From Sequoia sempervirens (lineage: Eukaryota; Streptophyta; Pinopsida; Cupressales; Cupressaceae), in the NCBI GenBank assembly GCA_007258455.2, contig VDFB02270651.1:696864197-696928196 (forward strand): a DNA stretch of 64,000 nt, in the 5' to 3' direction. The position numbers and the translations under genes were made by a program. Position 1 is the first letter of the stretch. The number at the start of each line of letters is the position of its first letter. Shown here in pieces: positions 44,333 through 57,377 of the stretch. A model generated the notes under the pieces. It was not told the origin of the DNA and ran no database searches. It saw nothing but the letters and a program-made list of their open reading frames with translations.

Positions 44333-47300
44333 ATGGGGAGTTCAAATAGGTAAGGATTGTTTATTTTTTGTTGTGAATTTGTTATTTTTAGGTTTTTTAT
44401 GATATTCATTTGTTGAATTTGTAGGAAATGATAATGATCTTAAAAACCCTCTTGAAAACCCTCCTGAAAATCCTCAACAACCAGAGCAACATTAAGAACA
44501 ACAACAAATTCCTTAAGTTCAACAACCAAAACAAAAATATCCTCCACCAATCCCTTAACATCCTCCTAACACTCAACAAAATTTAATGGGAGTAATTGAA
44601 AACAATAAAAAAATTTGAGGAGTTAATCATGAGGTTGAATGATTGAACAAGTTCAACCATGGAAAGAAGATAGGAGGCAGGTGGCTAGGAATTTTTACTA
44701 GGATAAATTATCATATAAAGATGTAAAAGATCAAAAAATTATAAAATTAGATTTGTGTTTATTATTCACCAACCCGCGCACAAATCAAAACATTGACCTG
44801 AATACGAATAGGTTTCCTATCCATTGGTGCCACCACCAAGGGATTAGTAATTTTTTTGGGATAGGTGGTACATGGTTTTTGATTACCCACCATGCAAAAA
44901 TTGCAAAGTCCCACAATATTTCCTAAGGAAACTATATTTTGAGTTCATCCTGAACAAAATCCTGAATTATTTTGATATGAGGGACTTCCAGGGCAGAGGT
45001 GGGTGGTCTACTCAAGATAGACCCGATGCATGATAGGATCCTAGGTGACAAGTGAGATGAGATCTCACCAGGCTGAATCATGAGCACATCGTTATCTCTT
45101 CCATCAGAAAGGAGAGTGTTGGGGTAGACACTTTTTAGGCTATTACCTCTTTGTCCTAGAGTTTCATCCAACATGCCAATCCTATCATATAGGGCCATCC
45201 AGGGGAGTATTTGAATGGTATGATTCCATTACATTCATGTCAGGCTTACAGGGTGACTTTTTCATTTAACCCCACTGACACTCAAGAGGCTGCTATGCAA
45301 CATACATCTATAGCTATGGAGATGACAAGGGAAATTGACATTTTGAATGAGGCTTATGGCATCGATACTCAAGTGAATTTTAGAATGTTCATTGAATTTA
45401 ATTTATTAAATTTCAATTTTGAAACGAAAGATTAACTAATTTAGTTTTATGATTTTAATAAAATTTTAGGGTCATAGTGTTGATACTGGATACACTATCC
45501 CTACACCTACTTATTATTGCACTACATCTACCATTGAGGTATGTAACTATTAAACAATTATAAATTTATTACATGTTAATATCATTTTTATATGAATGGT
45601 ATTCTAATATTTGATTTTGGATGTTGAATAGGCTAATATTGGAGGTTTCATGGGAACACCTCCCAGTGCCAGTGGAGTTAGACAAACCTACACGTAGGTA
45701 ATAGAATAAATATTTTAACTAATGAATTGTACTTAATAGTTTTGTGTAGTTTATATTCATATCATTAATTACAATGCATTTCACATCTTTCAAACTCAAA
45801 GAATTACTTCACATTCCATAACTAATAACTAGATGTTGATAGATGACAAAATTTTAACTAAAATATAGTTGTTTAGAAATTCAACATAAGTAGTGATGCA
45901 ATTACTTCTCATAGCATAATTAATAACTAGGAGCAACTTCCAATTGCATTTCTTGTCATGGCATTCCATGAGACCACTTTTTAATAAGGCATCTTTTCAA
46001 ATAGTCCACTGCCTTTTCTATGCTATGGATGCTTGGAAGAAATATATGAAAGAATAATAGTAAGCAATAGCATAGACAAGGAAATGAGTTGTTTGATAAG
46101 ATTCCTCAAAGAAATGTGGTCTCATGGTGATGTCCATCACCATGAGACCCAATTTCTTTGAGGCATTTTTTCAAACATCTCACTACCTTTTCTATGCTAC
46201 CACATTTTCCATACATGTCTACCAAAGTATTTTATCAAATAGTTCACTTCCTTGATGCTATAGCTAAAAGCCTAAATAAAGGTGCTTTCCAACAAACTAT
46301 TGATTCTTGGAAAAAAATATATCAAAGAATAATAGTAAGCATAGACAAGGCAGTGAGTAGTTTGAAAAAATGCCTCAAAGAAATGTGGTATCATGGTGAT
46401 GGAATGCCATTCCATCACCATGAGACCACATTTCTCAGAGGATTTTTTTCAAACAACTCACTACCTTTTCTATGCTACCATATTTTTTGTACATGTCTAC
46501 CAAATAATTTTACCAAATAGTTCATTTCCTTGCTGCTATGGCTAAAAGACTAAAAAATGTGCTTTCCAACAAACTATAGATGCTTGGAAAAATCTATCAA
46601 AGCATAATAGTAAGCAATAGCATAGACAAGGCAATGAGTAGTTTGAAAAAATGTCTCAAAGAAATGTGGTCTCACAGTGATGGAATGCCATTCCATCACC
46701 ATGAGACTGCATTTCGTTGAGGCATTTTTTCAAACAACTCACCATCTTTTCTATGCTACCACATTTTCCATACACATCTACTAAATCATTTAATCAATCT
46801 ACTCACTTCCATGCTGCTATGGCTAAAATCATAAATTAGGTGCTTTCCAACAAACTATGGATGCTTGGAAAAATCTATCAAAGCATAATAGTAAGCAATA
46901 ACATAGAAAAGGTGGGGATTAGTTTGAAAATTTTCCTTGAAGAAATATAGTCTCATGGTGATGGAATGCCATTCCATCACCATGAGATCACATTTATTTG
47001 AGGTATTTTTTCAAATAGTTCACCACCTTTTCTATGCTACCACATTTTCCATACATGTCTACCAAAGCATTTTATCAAATAGTTCATATCCTTGCTGCTA
47101 TGGATAAAAGCCTAAAATAGATGCTTTCCAACAAAATATGGATGCATGGAAAAAATATTTCAAAGCATAATTGTAAGCAATAGCATAGACAAGACAATGA
47201 GTAGTTTGAAAAAATGCCTCAAAGAAATGCAGTCTCATGATGATGGAATGTCATTCCATCACCATGAGACCACATTTCTTTGATGTATTTTTTCAAATAT

Positions 47301-48293
47301 CTCACCGCCTTTTCTATGCTACCACATTTTGAATACATGTCTACCAAAGAATTTTATCAAACTACTGACTTAATTGCTGCTATGGCCAAAAGCCTAAAAT
47401 AGGTGCTTTCCAACAAACTATGGATGCTTCGAAAAAATCTATCAAAGCATAATAGTAAGCAATATCATAGTCAAGGCAATGAGTAGTTTAAAAAATTCCT
47501 TGAAGAAATGTGGTCTCACGGTGATGGAATTCCATTCCATCACCATGAGACAACATTTCTTTGAGGCATTTTTTCAAACAACTCACTACCTGGAGAATAG
47601 AAACCAACCCTTTAGCTAAAATTCCCTTCCAAATTATTTTCAAGGTCCTCATCCTCATCCTCAATTTACCAATCCACAGAACCTTCCATCTTTTATTCCA
47701 CTTGTTCTTGTCCCCACCCCTCCATCTTCATGGCATGATCATGCTCCATCTAATAACCAAGAGCACACTATACCATCCACCCCATCCCAACATAATACCA
47801 TAGAGAAGTAAATGAACTATTTGAAAAAATTCCTCAAAGAAATGTGGTCTCATGCCATGACACATTTTTTTGTAATGGAATTCCATCACCATGAGACCCC
47901 ATTTCTTTGAGGATTTTTTTCAAATAGTTCACTACTTTCTCTATGCTACCACAATTATCATACATGTCTACCAAATCATTTTATAAAATGGTTCACCATC
48001 TTGCTAGTATGGGTAAAATCCTAAAAATAGGTGTTTTCAAACAAGATATGGATAGGGAAAATATTAAGCATGATAGTTAAAAATATATAGTTTAATAATT
48101 ACTCAAAATTGTGTTTATTATCTCATACATTATAAGCCATGACATGCATCACTATTGTAGTTTTCTGTGATTGAATAATTAGTTGTTTTATTTTCAGATG
48201 TTGGAAGCAGATACACCTCCAAATGTTCATAGGCCAATGGAGGTTGGTGTTTCATCTACTATAGACTCCTCAATGGATTTCACTGAGATATGA
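44333..48293 (+). pseudogene. Decayed intron-containing gene, second copy
   Basis: The same exon-like pieces as at 25348-29278, now at 45211-45372, 45470-45538, 45632-45696 and 48198-48293, with the same GT-AG borders. The 3' side continues intact past the point where the LINE interrupts copy one, so this copy shows the undisturbed arrangement. Confidence 0.5.
45953..48076. repeat. Palindrome array with PPR-like arms, second copy
   Basis: Equivalent to 26968-29061. The leftmost palindrome is complete here (GGTCTCATGGTGATGTCCAT and its partner, about 46117-46149). In copy one about 30 bases of its right arm are missing, which accounts for the shift of offset from 18985 to 19015. The remaining centres are near 46406, 46687, 46969, 47250, 47530 and 47872. 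Confidence 0.85.
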
Positions 48294-48699
48294 GGCAGAT
48301 TACTAAATTATAATTTACATTCATTGTTATAGTTGTTAGTTAGTGAAAAATCAAACCATTATTGATTCATAGTTTAATTTCTCTTTAGATGGTTTCTATA
48401 GGGCTTCAACATGCCTTAGCATGGGCACGTGAATATTTACCTTGAGGAGAGTGATAGTCTAGTGGTAGTAAGTGATTATTTTGTTAAATATATCATTTTT
48501 CTAATGTAATTTCAATATATTAATGTCTTTGCTTGTTATTTTAATAGATATAGCTTGACCAGAAATTAAACCATAGGAGGAGCACCACGAGCACTCCTCA
48601 ACCTTAGAATAAATGAGTGACAGACTTATTGCCATTTGGTTGACAAGAAAAGGACTAATTTTTTTCGAGAGCATGGAGAGCAAGGAATTTTGATTCCAT

Positions 48700-49398
48700 A
48701 GCCCTTTTTTGTATGCCTATATGGCATTTTTGTACATATTTTGTATTAGATATATTTGACATTGTATGCCTATATGGCATTCTTGTAAGCTTATATGGAT
48801 ATTTTGTATATATTCTATACTTATATTGACATATATTGATGTATGCCTACATGGATATTTGGTTAATACAAATATTTTTTATCGATGGTGTCCATATTTT
48901 CATTATAAATCCATGGTTCAATAGATATGAGTTACGTTTATTCAAGTGTATGTTTTAAAAATTACGTGTATACTTTGTGACTTACATGTTTTCATGCATA
49001 TACTTTTTTATTAATTTTCATATACTATGTATTCATGTGTGTACGTCAAGGCTTACATGTATTTCAGTACGTGTGTTTCCCTTATTCACATGTATACTTA
49101 TTAATTGGTTAGCCCTAAAATTGATCATTATTGTCCTTCATGGTTTGTCTTGAATATTTATTGATTGATGTTAAACAACTTTATTAGTTGATGCTAAACA
49201 ACTTCAATATTTCTAAGAATACTAGTAGAGTTACAAATTACAAAATTGTACAAATTGAAAAGAAACTTAACTATAAATAAATGCACTCATTATTAACTTG
49301 CTAATTGATTAAGAATGAGTATAATATATATATCAAGAGATGAGCCTTCTAGAATGGCAACTTCCAACTAGATTAGGCAAAGCATTCCAAGTACTTTG
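48700..49398. other. Host sequence right of the LINE empty site
   Basis: AT-rich, with no gene seen. GTATGCCTATATGGCATT occurs twice (about 48711 and 48763), followed by variants with TATATGGATATTTTGTAT. This could be the 3' end of the decayed gene-like unit. It ends where the second gypsy LTR begins; the last five bases, CTTTG, are the candidate target site. Confidence 0.55.
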
Positions 49399-49640
49399 TG
49401 TAGACATTCAAATTATCTTGATTGATATCACTCTTGATTTTGTTTCACTAACATTAGTTCTTCCTAATCACTTCCTTACTAACCAATTAATTAAATAATC
49501 CTTATTTAATTAATTCATCATTATCTTCTTTTAATTAAATAAATTACTTTATTTGATTAAATCATTATCTTCTCTTAATTAAATAAATCATTTTATTTGG
49601 TTAATCATTATCTTCTTTTAATTAAATAAATCACTTTATT

Positions 49641-49645
49641 TGATT
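49641..49645. repeat. Left target duplication of the 4.0 kb element
   Basis: TGATT, perfectly repeated at 53673-53677 on the other side of the insertion. Confidence 0.9.
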
Positions 49646-51129
49646 TGTAACACCCCTCCATTTTGGCTCTTTTGTTTGGTAGTGTTCTTCATTGTTATGT
49701 TGTTTTTGTTTATGCTTTGACTTTGGTACTTGGTTCTATTTCATCGTGAACTATTAAGCGATGTGAATGTTACATTTTGATGTGATGGTATTTTACTCTG
49801 ATGTTATCATTATGGCATGTTTTGGATTAACTTAGCAGATATTTGAATTAATCATGTTTTATGCTTTTGACCATATTATTAATGTTAGATTCATCAGTTA
49901 GTAATATTGTATTAGTTAAGCAGATGAAATCATACCACTTTCTTGCAAGTTCCCTACGATTATGAGACTTCCTCTTCACGGTGTGTTTGATCATATTATG
50001 TATATATGCATGTTCGATATACTCTTTATTTGTAGGTTGACAAGTACAGGACATCGACTCCACCTAATTTCACAGGTTTGAGCATGTCCATCGGCCAATG
50101 GTATTCGATTGGGAGATAGTAGCTAGGTTTTCCATGCCAAGCCATCACCCTAGTCATAGTGTGTCATCGGGTCTTATTCGGGTTAAGTTGTTTCCTATTG
50201 TTCATTTCTCGTTGTTCTCATTTAAATTGCAAGTGAAAAAGGTAGACAAATGGTTTTATGTATTTAAGTTGTTTATTAAATTTAATTGGTTACAATGTTA
50301 TAAATGTTATTTAAATTTATTCATTAATTTAATTTAATTAATAAAATGATCTAATATTGGATTAGATTTATTTAATTGATTAATTAAATTAATTATGTTG
50401 AAATAAATCAAGTTATTCATTTTGGAATTGTAATTGTTAAATTCTTTTTGGATAAGTGTTAAAGTTGAATGATTTTTGGAAATGTTTGAAAACATTTAAA
50501 TGCATTTGGAATAGAAATTTTAAAATAAATGATAAAGCCATGTTGAAAAGAATTTTAGTTTTAAATTTTCAAAAATTCAAAATATCTCCAAATTTGCAAT
50601 AACTATGGGGATAAGATATTTTAGGGTATTTGACCAAATTTGGGGAAGAAAATAGGGAAGGCTTTTTTCATTCTTGAGATTTGGCTGTGAGAAAATTGAA
50701 AGGAGAGTTCATGTTTTGTTGATGCATTTTGGGATTTTTGGAAGAAGATTTTGGAAAAGCTTTGAAGGAATTGGAATTTGCAACTCATCTTTCTTCTCAA
50801 ACTCTCCATCCAGCTTTAGATCACAGGTTTTTTTCTTATTTATTTGTTTAGAAATTTGTATTTTTAGTTTAAAACTTTCTTGGGATCATTTTGAAAACCT
50901 GGTTAAAATCTTGAAGCAAATTTAGTGTTCTTGAAGAAAAACAATTTCTTTCAACTGAAATTTCCAAGTTTTAACAAAAGAAAATGAAAGGGGAAACAAA
51001 AGAAAAGCATTTAAATTTTTGTAGTTGAAATTGGGGATATCCAAGAATTGCGTTATGAAATCATGCTTGAGTATTTTGTTACTGTATTTTATTTTGTGGA
51101 AAGCTTGTTCAATTTAACTGTATTTTGTG

Positions 51130-51252
<123 letters not shown>

Positions 51253-51442
51253 TTTATACTTTCTTTTAATAGTATGCATCTGGTAAAACCTTTGTTTAAA
51301 ATTTATCTGGGAAAACATTATGGAAATTTTGTCATAGAGGAAATTTTATTTTTTTGTGTGTTAAATATAAAATAAAATAATTTTTTTGTTGATTTGTTGG
51401 GGTGGGGAAACTATCCCCACCGCCGCCTAGCCAAGAGGAAGT

Positions 51443-51658
51443 GACTGTGTGAGCCACACAGGTCGTCGTCCCTATGGGAGGCAGACTGTGTGAAGCACAC
51501 AGACTGCTGCCCCTAGGGAAGGCGGGTTGTGTGCCACACAGGCCGCCACCCCCTGTGGGAGGCTGGTTGTGTGCCACACAGGCCGCTGCCCCTTGTGGGA
51601 GGCAGGTTGTGTGCCTCACACAGGTTGCTGCCTTGTGGGAGGCAGACTATGTGAGGGC
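51443..51658. repeat. GC-rich 40-41 bp minisatellite
   Basis: Five full units and a part unit, each with GTTGTGTGCCACACAGGC and a CCCCTTGTGGGAGGC half. Both halves contain short inverted repeats (TGTGTG...CACACA and CCC...GGG). It is a GC-rich island inside very AT-rich sequence. Confidence 0.93.
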
Positions 51659-53672
51659 CCGCCCTGGAGAGGTAGGGTAACCTGCATGCCCTAATTTAGG
51701 GCTTTCTTTTTTTTTTAAATTCATTTTTTTATTATTTATTTAAATTATTTTATATATTATATATAATATAATATATATCTATATTATATATTATAATATT
51801 TATATATTATATATATAATATATATATTATAATTTAAATAAATATTTGATTTTTATTATTTAAATATATATGTATTATATATATAATATTATATATATTT
51901 TAAATAATAGGGATTTAGTTTTAAATTAGTTGGAATATAAAAATGATATTCTTTTTTTTTAGAGGCATATATTTAAATGATATTTAAATATTTAAAATAG
52001 GAATTTCTTTAAAATGATTATTTCATTATCTTAGTTGAATTGAAATTGACTTTATAATAATTTTTTTTATTTAAAAGGATTGATTTTAATCATTAGATAG
52101 GATGGAGCAAATGGAATTAAATTGTTAGTTTTTAAATTCCTTAATGTGCCCATGTGAGTTGATTTTCTTTTAGTATGAACAAATAATGCTAATTATTTAA
52201 TTGATTTCATGTACTATGTCAGTGCTTGGCTTGGGTTTAGGAAACCCTAACATTAGTTTATTGAGTTGCCTGAAATGCTTTCTAAATGATGTTTTCATTC
52301 ACTCTTTATGTTGGGCAATTGAGTCACTTGTTTATGTAAGTCTTCTAGATAGGGCTTTTTGGTTAATTGTGTGGATTGTCCTAAAATTTTGCCAACCTTT
52401 GGTTTGTCTTAGGTAATGTGTATAGTTGTATCCTATTGTTTCACCCAGTTTCCATGAATGAGGATGGTTTGTGCCTCCTTTGGATTAGGAGTGGCTTATG
52501 TGGTTTGTGCCTCCTTTAGAAGAAGTGGGTTATATGTTTTGTAGCCTCCAAGTGTTTGGAGTGAGTTTCATTATATGTTGACTCCTAGAGTTGAAGTGAT
52601 TGTCCTTCTAGTTTGTATGCACTTTGACACCCTTGGTGATTGGTTTTTTTGGGTATGTTGTCGATAGGAGAGTGGCTCTTTGTGGGGGTCCGACACACAA
52701 AGGGGCGCCAGGGTAACTCACATAGGGTTTAAGTAAGTGAAAAATTAAAAGAAATTAATGAAAAAATCTTAGACTAAATAAGATAATAAATGCCTCTCTC
52801 ATGACTCATTCGCTTTCAAGGCTTGAGATGAGACGAGAAGCACAGTTTGTATGAGGGTCTGACGGCTAGTAGAGGCAAGCCAGGGTAACCCAAGATGGGG
52901 GTCTGGTAGCCTAGGATGGTTGAGCCTGGGTAACTCATAGAAAATTTCGTGTGACACTCTCTCTATGTCAACCAAAAGTTAGTATTGTTGTACTGCATAG
53001 ATGATCATTGTTCTCTGGAAGCATTGTAACCATTGTGTTAAGTGTTGTGGTGCTTGTATAAGATTTAGTTCAGTTATGTATTAGCTTGTGTCTAGAGGTA
53101 GATGGTCTTGTATAGGAATTCCTTGTTACTATCTCCTAGCATGGGGGGTGAGCCTTCAGGTATCAAATGGTTGGGTGGAACGTGCACCTTAATCCACTGG
53201 GTTTTCTTCTTGTTCATGTGGACGAGATTTCTAGTTAGAGAGCTCGTGGGATTCAGTTTTCACTTCTTGCTTTATTTGTTTCAGTTGGAAACTTGTAATT
53301 TTTACCCCTCATTGTTATCGAGGTACAATTTGTAAAATGTAATCATACTTATTGGATTTATCTCATTCGGGGAATGAGTGTTGTAATCATATTGTAAATT
53401 TATTGTTATCTGAAATCAAGTGGTATCTCTTATCCTTTGATGTATTTTATCATGTATGGAATGTATGTGTATTAAATTTGTTAAGAAATTAAATGTTATG
53501 GTTTTTATTCATGTTTCTTATTTGGGTTAAGTAAACTTAGTCTCGTAAACTTAGGGGTTGTTGGCAATGGGTAGTGAACTTGCATGTTAATTGTACTTAA
53601 GCAACAACAAAAAAAATTGCATTTGAGTAGTTAATTGCAACTTCCCCTAGGGTTACGTGGTGGGGCGTCACA

Positions 53673-53677
53673 TGATT
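53673..53677. repeat. Right target duplication of the 4.0 kb element
   Basis: TGATT, matching 49641-49645. After it the interrupted gypsy LTR continues with AAATCATAATCTTC. Confidence 0.9.
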
Positions 53678-54280
53678 AAATCATAATCTTCCTTTAATTA
53701 AATAAATTAACCTTTATTTGATTTAAATCTAATGTCATCATCCCTTTTAATTAAATAAATCAAACTTTATTTAATTAAATCTAATATTCATTATTCCTCC
53801 CATTTGGTTTAAATAAATCCAAAAACCTAAGTCAAATGTCAAATCAAACTAATTTCCATCTAAGTTAATTAAATATTGATTAACTCTAACTCTAGTCCCC
53901 CAATCCTCTAGATTTTGCAACTTGCACATGTAAATCAATTTAATTAATTTATTAATTCTTCTATTTCATTCAAAAAGGGCATCTCTTTGGAATATTCCTC
54001 CAATTTGAAATATCCCTCCTAAAAGGACTTGTCCTCCAACATGGCATTTATAACTCTTACAAGTCCCTTTTCCTGAGACAAGTGGCATTAACTTCTCTTT
54101 CACATCTTCCTCCACAAGCCATCTTTCAAAATTCAAAATCCCACCTAATTGCATTTATTTGCACATTGATCAAAATATGATCCACTTCTCTTCAATAGCA
54201 TGTTGACAAGTGGCACATTGTTATTGGTTCATCTTTAGTCCCACATCCTTTATGTTTCTCACTTCTCCATCTTTCTTTCT

Positions 54281-54290
54281 TATAAATAAA
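54281..54290 (+). promoter_or_regulatory. Candidate TATA box in the second gypsy LTR
   Basis: TATAAATAAA, at the same relative place as in the first element's LTRs, about 400 bases before the LTR end. Confidence 0.55.
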
Positions 54291-54697
54291 GGACTCCTCT
54301 ATTGATTTTGGATCCACAACTTAAGCCAAAGTCATTATCTATAGATTTAGAGCAGATTCATCCATCTTTCATCAAAGTTATCATAGCATTTCATCAGCAT
54401 AGCTAGGTTATTGAAAATTTTCAACAAGGATCACATTGTTCATCATCAAAGCTTGCAAGGAATTGGGAAAGGGCTACTTTCCACATCAAAGTAGCGCCAA
54501 TTCCCCCATGGGATGTTGGTTTGAACGTTTTGGATAAGATTACTTAGCTTCCAATATATTGTATTTGATATTCTCTCTTTTTTTCTTGTTCATTTCATTT
54601 AAATGAATTGCATGGGGAATGATTGTTTTGGATGTGTTTGATGACTAACATTGGATTTTTTGTTCATGTTTGAGAAGGTCTAAAATAACCATTGACA

Positions 54698-54715
54698 TTT
54701 TGGTGCTAGAAGGAG
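54698..54715 (+). other. Primer-binding site of the second gypsy element
   Basis: TTTTGGTGCTAGAAGGAG immediately after the LTR end. It shares TTTGGTGCTAG and AGGA with the first element's site. Confidence 0.72.
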
Positions 54716-57377
54716 GTCCCAACTTGGTTTTTAAAATTTTTTGGCAAGTTTTCATTGGCAAATTTGTTCCTGAATCTCGATGTAGCACACCTGTGGCCTC
54801 TTTCAGTGCATAGGTGGTGGATTTTGGCACATCTAGGCTCTATTATATCATATATGTGGCATCTTCTAACATTTTTACCTCCTATTTCAATGCATATACA
54901 TGATATTTTAGTGCATCTGGTTTGATTTTTAGTGCATTTGGTCTGAGTTTAAGTGCATTTGGTCTGAGTTTTACCACATTTGGTCTCTATTTTAGCACAT
55001 CTAGTCTCTATTTTAGTACATCTAGTCTCTATTTTAATGCATTTGGTCTTTGTTTTAGCACATATTCTCTTTGTTTTAGAACTTTTATAGTCAATCTTAA
55101 AATGGTCATATCTTGATCATACAAAGGTCTTTTTTGAAGTCTTTGTTTGAAATAGGGTAGAATTTCATAAGCTATGCAATGGTGTAAGTTTTTCTCAATT
55201 TTTGTAGAATTATAATTTTCAATTTTACACCTAAAGTCAAAACACATTGTAATGTGGTCTAAATTTTAGGGTTTTTATGCTTAATCATTCATCTAACCCT
55301 CATATCTTCTTGTTTCTTGATCTCATCTAACATTTTGAGCATGACTTCTAGGTTTTAAGAGTATCATGGAGCATTGAAGTGAAAAGCATTTGATATCCAT
55401 TTTCTAGGAAAATGAGGAGAATACTTCTTATGGCATTATCACATGATTGTAACAAGTTATTTTAAACACTTTGGGAACAATTATATAATCCCATCTTTAA
55501 GTCTTTTGTTATTTTCAAGCTTTTATGACTCAAATAAGTTTCATTTGGGTTTTAGAAAGAACAATCAAAGGGTCAAAAACAACATTAGGAACATACTAGG
55601 GTTGGTTTTGGATCTAAAAATTGAACAAACAAACTTCACACTTCATCTTGGTGCTATAAAAAGAATCCATTATTGCTTTTGAAGTTAAAATGAACATGTG
55701 TTTTTTGTGTTTTGCAATATTTTTTACAAGTTAATATCATTTAAAAGGCATATTAACTTCTCTCACACTTCACGATGATCTTGAGAATCAAAAGTATTTT
55801 GGTGATATTAAGTTGTCTAACAGATTGCCTCCACACTTCAATTTGGGTTTCTTAAAATTGAACAAAATCTTGCTAGTGTGAGTTTAAGTATATCACGTGT
55901 GTTCTCTCTTTGTTTAGGAAAAAAAAGATTGATTGAACTATGGATGTGCTTGCTCACTTCTTTTTACCTTTAGAGGGGCCTGCCTAAGACCAATTCGAAG
56001 CTGATTCCCACTAGTTTTCACTCAATTTGGTATATAAATGGATAAGACTAAACTGTCAAGTCCTCATGGAATGTAGGCCCTAGCCATACAGTGTCTTTTA
56101 GAATGGGATACTACCTTAAAAAGTATAAGCACCCCTAGTATGAATGATTAAATCCATTTGTGGTTTTTTGGATGCTCACAACATGCCATGTCCTTGATCG
56201 CCCTAACTAAGAACCAATTTGTGTAGAATCCAAAATCCCTTTCTATTTTTTGGTGCAAGAGGTCAAACCTCTGAAGTTTCCCCACATTTTTTCCATTCTT
56301 TGTAGAGATGAAAAGTTTGTCATGGGAGATTCATGAGAATTGAAGCTTGGTTGATCCAAGAAGTGTGTGCCATGGAGGGGAGCCAGTGTGGTCAAGCTTC
56401 TAGTCATCCACTCTGAATAAGACCAACTGGTTTATCCAAGTGGGGATTCAACAAATATTGTCTCTTTCTATCATAGGGTTGTGCATCATTGTGGAATCAA
56501 AATGATTTTCTTGAATCTTAAACATTAGAAAACAAACATTCAACCATGATCATCAAATTTCAAACCCTTTAGAGGAAGCAAATACTTTTGAAAAAATCCA
56601 AGTGCTATTGCTTGCCCTAGGGATTCTATCCTTAGAGGCTTCTAATTATTTGGATTTATATCTCAATTTTCTCTCACTAAAGTCAACATTAGGGAACTAT
56701 TGCATTGATTCTCTTGATTTCCACATAATGGACCTTATGGGATGAAAAGAAATTGAGACATAGACATTCAATTTGAAACTTAAGCAAGACATTGGATGTG
56801 GTAAAAGCAATTCAATAATCAAGATGAAATCAATTTAACCCCACACATGTGCCTTTTTATCTTTTTTCTTATGGTCTTTTGAGAAAACATTGATCTTTTG
56901 GTTTGAAGTACTGTCAGGGAAAAGCATGTTCTTCAAAACCTTGGTCTTGTAAACAAGTCCCTCTTTGGTTCATTTAGGAACAAAATTATCAATCATTTCA
57001 TCCATCTCAAACATCAATCAAATCCCATCTCACAAACAACTTTTTAACTATTGGAAAAATCATTCATGCTAGAATTTTGGAAAATCCTTCTAAATCAAAA
57101 TCAAAACCATCTTGTTTGACTAAGTGTGTGTAGATGAATCCTTCTTCATACACTTAGTTAAATTATCACCTTGTGGACAAGTTTATTCCAAGATAACATC
57201 CAACATCTTAGGGTTTGTTAGTTCATTATCCAAAATCAAAATCAAAATCAAATCCAAATAAAAAATCCAAATCAAATCCAAAATCAAAAATCCAAAAGTC
57301 CTAAATTCTAATATTCCTCTAAAGTTCCTAAAATTTCAACACCCATATCACTCACCCTTTCATCCTTCATCTCATCA
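54716..57377 (+). other. Long leader of the second gypsy element
   Basis: About 2.7 kb without a recognisable gene, similar in length to the first element's leader. The block 56330-56490 (GGAGGGGAGCCAGTGTGG, CAACAAATATTGTCTCTT) matches the first leader in reverse complement. Short open frames here have no recognisable motif. Confidence 0.65.
54905..55080 (+). repeat. Degenerate tandem repeat of about 24 bp
   Basis: About seven copies of a word like TTTAGTGCATTTGGTCTGAG, drifting to TTTAGCACATCTAGTCTCTA. It lies shortly after the primer-binding site in the leader. Confidence 0.8.

Larger units (their letters stand above)
35988..48699. repeat. Second copy of the 12.7 kb block, without the LINE
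   Basis: It matches 17005-29684 through the gypsy leader, LTR, copia and palindrome array, and ends at TTTTGATTCCAT. It then continues into AGCCCTTTTTTG, the empty LINE site. The two copies share both the gypsy-in-copia and the inverted-repeat-element insertions, so they derive from one locus. Confidence 0.95.

Noticed and set aside
35988..48699. A true recent segmental duplication
   Set aside because: The breakpoint coincides with a 100-N gap and the only large difference is a LINE insertion; unmerged alleles are simpler. Not excluded without read depth.
51332..51619. Repetitive Gly/Cys-rich minus-strand frame
   Set aside because: Translation of the 40-bp minisatellite; no other coding signal.
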